From Mycobacterium sp. SMC-2 (GTDB lineage Bacteria; Actinomycetota; Actinomycetes; Mycobacteriales; Mycobacteriaceae): a stretch of 64,000 nt of DNA. Made by a program: the position numbers and the translations under genes. Position 1 is the stretch's first letter, and each line of letters starts with the position of its first letter. Location of the stretch: contig NZ_CP079863.1 in the NCBI RefSeq assembly GCF_025263485.1, forward strand, positions 62,001-126,000, in the 5' to 3' direction. The notes under the pieces were generated by a model, which had not been told where the DNA came from, made no database searches, and was given only the letters and a program-made list of their open reading frames with translations. Shown piece by piece: positions 62,922 to 64,000 of this stretch.

Positions 62922-64000
62922 ATGCGCATCAGTTACACCCCTGAACAGGAGGAGCTGCGTCGCGAACTGCGGTCGTACTTCACCAGGCTTATGACGCCGG
63001 AGCGCCGCGAGGCACTCACCTCGACGCAGGGCGAGGTCGGAACCGGCAACGCGTATCGCGACACCGTTGCACAGATGGGTAAGGACGGCTGGCTCACCCT
63101 GAACTGGCCCAAGGAGTACGGCGGCCAGGACCGCTCCCCGATGGACTCGCTGATCTTCACCGATGAGGCTGCGATCGCCGGCGTGCCAGTGCCCTTCCTG
63201 ACGATCAACAGCGTGGCGCCGACCATCATGGCGTTCGGCACCGAGGAGCAGAAGAAGTTCTTCCTGCCCAAGATCGCCGCCGGCGAACTGCACTTCTCCA
63301 TCGGCTACTCGGAGCCCGGCGCCGGCACCGACCTGGCGAACCTGCGCACCACAGCCGTCCGCGACGGTGACGACTACGTCATCAACGGCCAGAAGATGTG
63401 GACCAGCCTGATCGCCTACGCCGACTGGGTCTGGCTGGCCGTGCGCACCAACCCCGAGGCAAAGAAGCACCGCGGCATCTCGATGCTGGTCGTGCCGACG
63501 ACCGCCGAGGGATTCTCCTGGACGCCCGTGCACACCATGGCCGGCGTCGACACCAGCGCCACCTACTACTCCGACGTGCGGGTCCCCGTGGCCAACCTGA
63601 TCGGCGAGGAGAACGGCGGTTGGAAGCTGGTGACCAACCAGCTCAACCACGAACGCGTCGCCCTGGTGTCAGCGCAACCGATCTTCGTGGCGCTGCGCGA
63701 GGTTCGTGAGTGGGCGCAGAACACCAAGGACGGCGGCGGCGCCCGGCTGATCGACTCGGAGTGGGTGCAGATCAACCTGGCCCGCGTGCACGCCAAGGCA
63801 GAGGTGCTCAAGCTGATCAACTGGGAGCTCGCCTCGTCGAACAGCGAGTCCCTGTCGCCGGCCGATGCGTCGGCGGCCAAGGTCTACGGCACCGAGCTGG
63901 CCACCGAGGCGTACCGGCTGCTGATGGAGGTACTGGGGACCGCGGCGACGCTGCGCCAGGATTCTCCGGGGGCGCTGCTGCGCGGCCGGGTCGAGCGGAT
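62922..64000 (+). CDS. fadE26: Acyl-CoA dehydrogenase FadE26 (3' end outside window)
   Basis: The first 359 codons of an acyl-CoA dehydrogenase are present, and the frame is open to the end. The order of domains is the usual one: N-terminal helices, a beta barrel with SIGYSEPGAGTDLANL (flavin- and substrate-binding) and NGQKMWTSLIAYADW, and then C-terminal helices. Position next to fdxD and hsd4A identifies FadE26. With FadE27 it makes the heteromeric ChsE1 enzyme that oxidises five-carbon side-chain acyl-CoAs of cholesterol. Mixed subunits of this type share the catalytic glutamate between partners, so absence in one is normal. GGACGG precedes the ATG. Confidence 0.94.
   Translation, partial: MRISYTPEQEELRRELRSYFTRLMTPERREALTSTQGEVGTGNAYRDTVAQMGKDGWLTLNWPKEYGGQDRSPMDSLIFTDEAAIAGVPVPFLTINSVAPTIMAFGTEEQKKFFLPKIAAGELHFSIGYSEPGAGTDLANLRTTAVRDGDDYVINGQKMWTSLIAYADWVWLAVRTNPEAKKHRGISMLVVPTTAEGFSWTPVHTMAGVDTSATYYSDVRVPVANLIGEENGGWKLVTNQLNHERVALVSAQPIFVALREVREWAQNTKDGGGARLIDSEWVQINLARVHAKAEVLKLINWELASSNSESLSPADASAAKVYGTELATEAYRLLMEVLGTAATLRQDSPGALLRGRVER

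Overview
The window is high-GC actinobacterial DNA and almost certainly comes from a Mycobacterium. It carries a complete mce4 sterol-import operon with its two accessory genes, the hsd4A-fdxD-fadE26 cholesterol genes, PhoPR, CYP51 with its ferredoxin, CYP123, CYP126, a 13E12-type HNH gene and OtsA. All are in orders I recognise from M. tuberculosis. Extra transporters, a large flavoprotein and an intact oligopeptidase B suggest a non-tuberculous species, but I cannot name it from sequence alone. Locus names of the form RvNNNN are recalled homologues, not search results.

Block A (about 1-33240) corresponds to the Rv0783c-Rv0756c neighbourhood. It starts inside one drug-efflux MFS gene, followed by a complete tandem paralogue. 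Then come ptrB-purC, a membrane protein, and a minus-strand purB-cyp126-TDT transporter unit joined by GTGA overlaps. After a DUF429 protein, a TetR regulator, a Tat-type esterase and a gamma-glutamyltransferase, there are purD and a 13E12 HNH gene. Two divergent operons around a second TetR follow. The leftward one is aldA-SDR-HIBADH-like-CMD. The rightward one is tetR-cyp123-SDR-cyp51-ferredoxin-NTF2-like, followed by alcohol dehydrogenase, an Old Yellow Enzyme-type flavoprotein and a ketosteroid-isomerase-like protein. A HIT protein, phoR, phoP and a protein built of ten-residue repeats close the block.

A tRNA-Thr(TGT) at 33269-33340 marks the end of block A. The 8 kb junction (33.3-41.5 kb) holds accessory genes: a DUF732 membrane protein, a cold-shock protein, a 45-codon orphan ORF, a lipoprotein lytic transglycosylase, a secreted trypsin-like protease, an alpha/beta hydrolase, an amidase and a second TDT transporter.

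Block B (about 41.7-64 kb) corresponds to Rv3484-Rv3504: an LCP ligase (CpsA-like), SDRs, a crotonase, a FetAB-type exporter, otsA, the mce4 operon on the minus strand, and hsd4A/fdxD divergent from fadE26, which runs off the window. KstR-type operators lie in front of yrbE4A and between fdxD and fadE26, so import and side-chain oxidation genes are probably co-regulated by cholesterol.

The strongest regulatory signals are a pair of matching GGACAnnTGTCC palindromes bracketing the aldA/tetR divergent promoter, a 22-bp near-perfect palindrome before the gamma-glutamyltransferase gene, and a triple 7-bp repeat on an 11-bp period in front of phoP.
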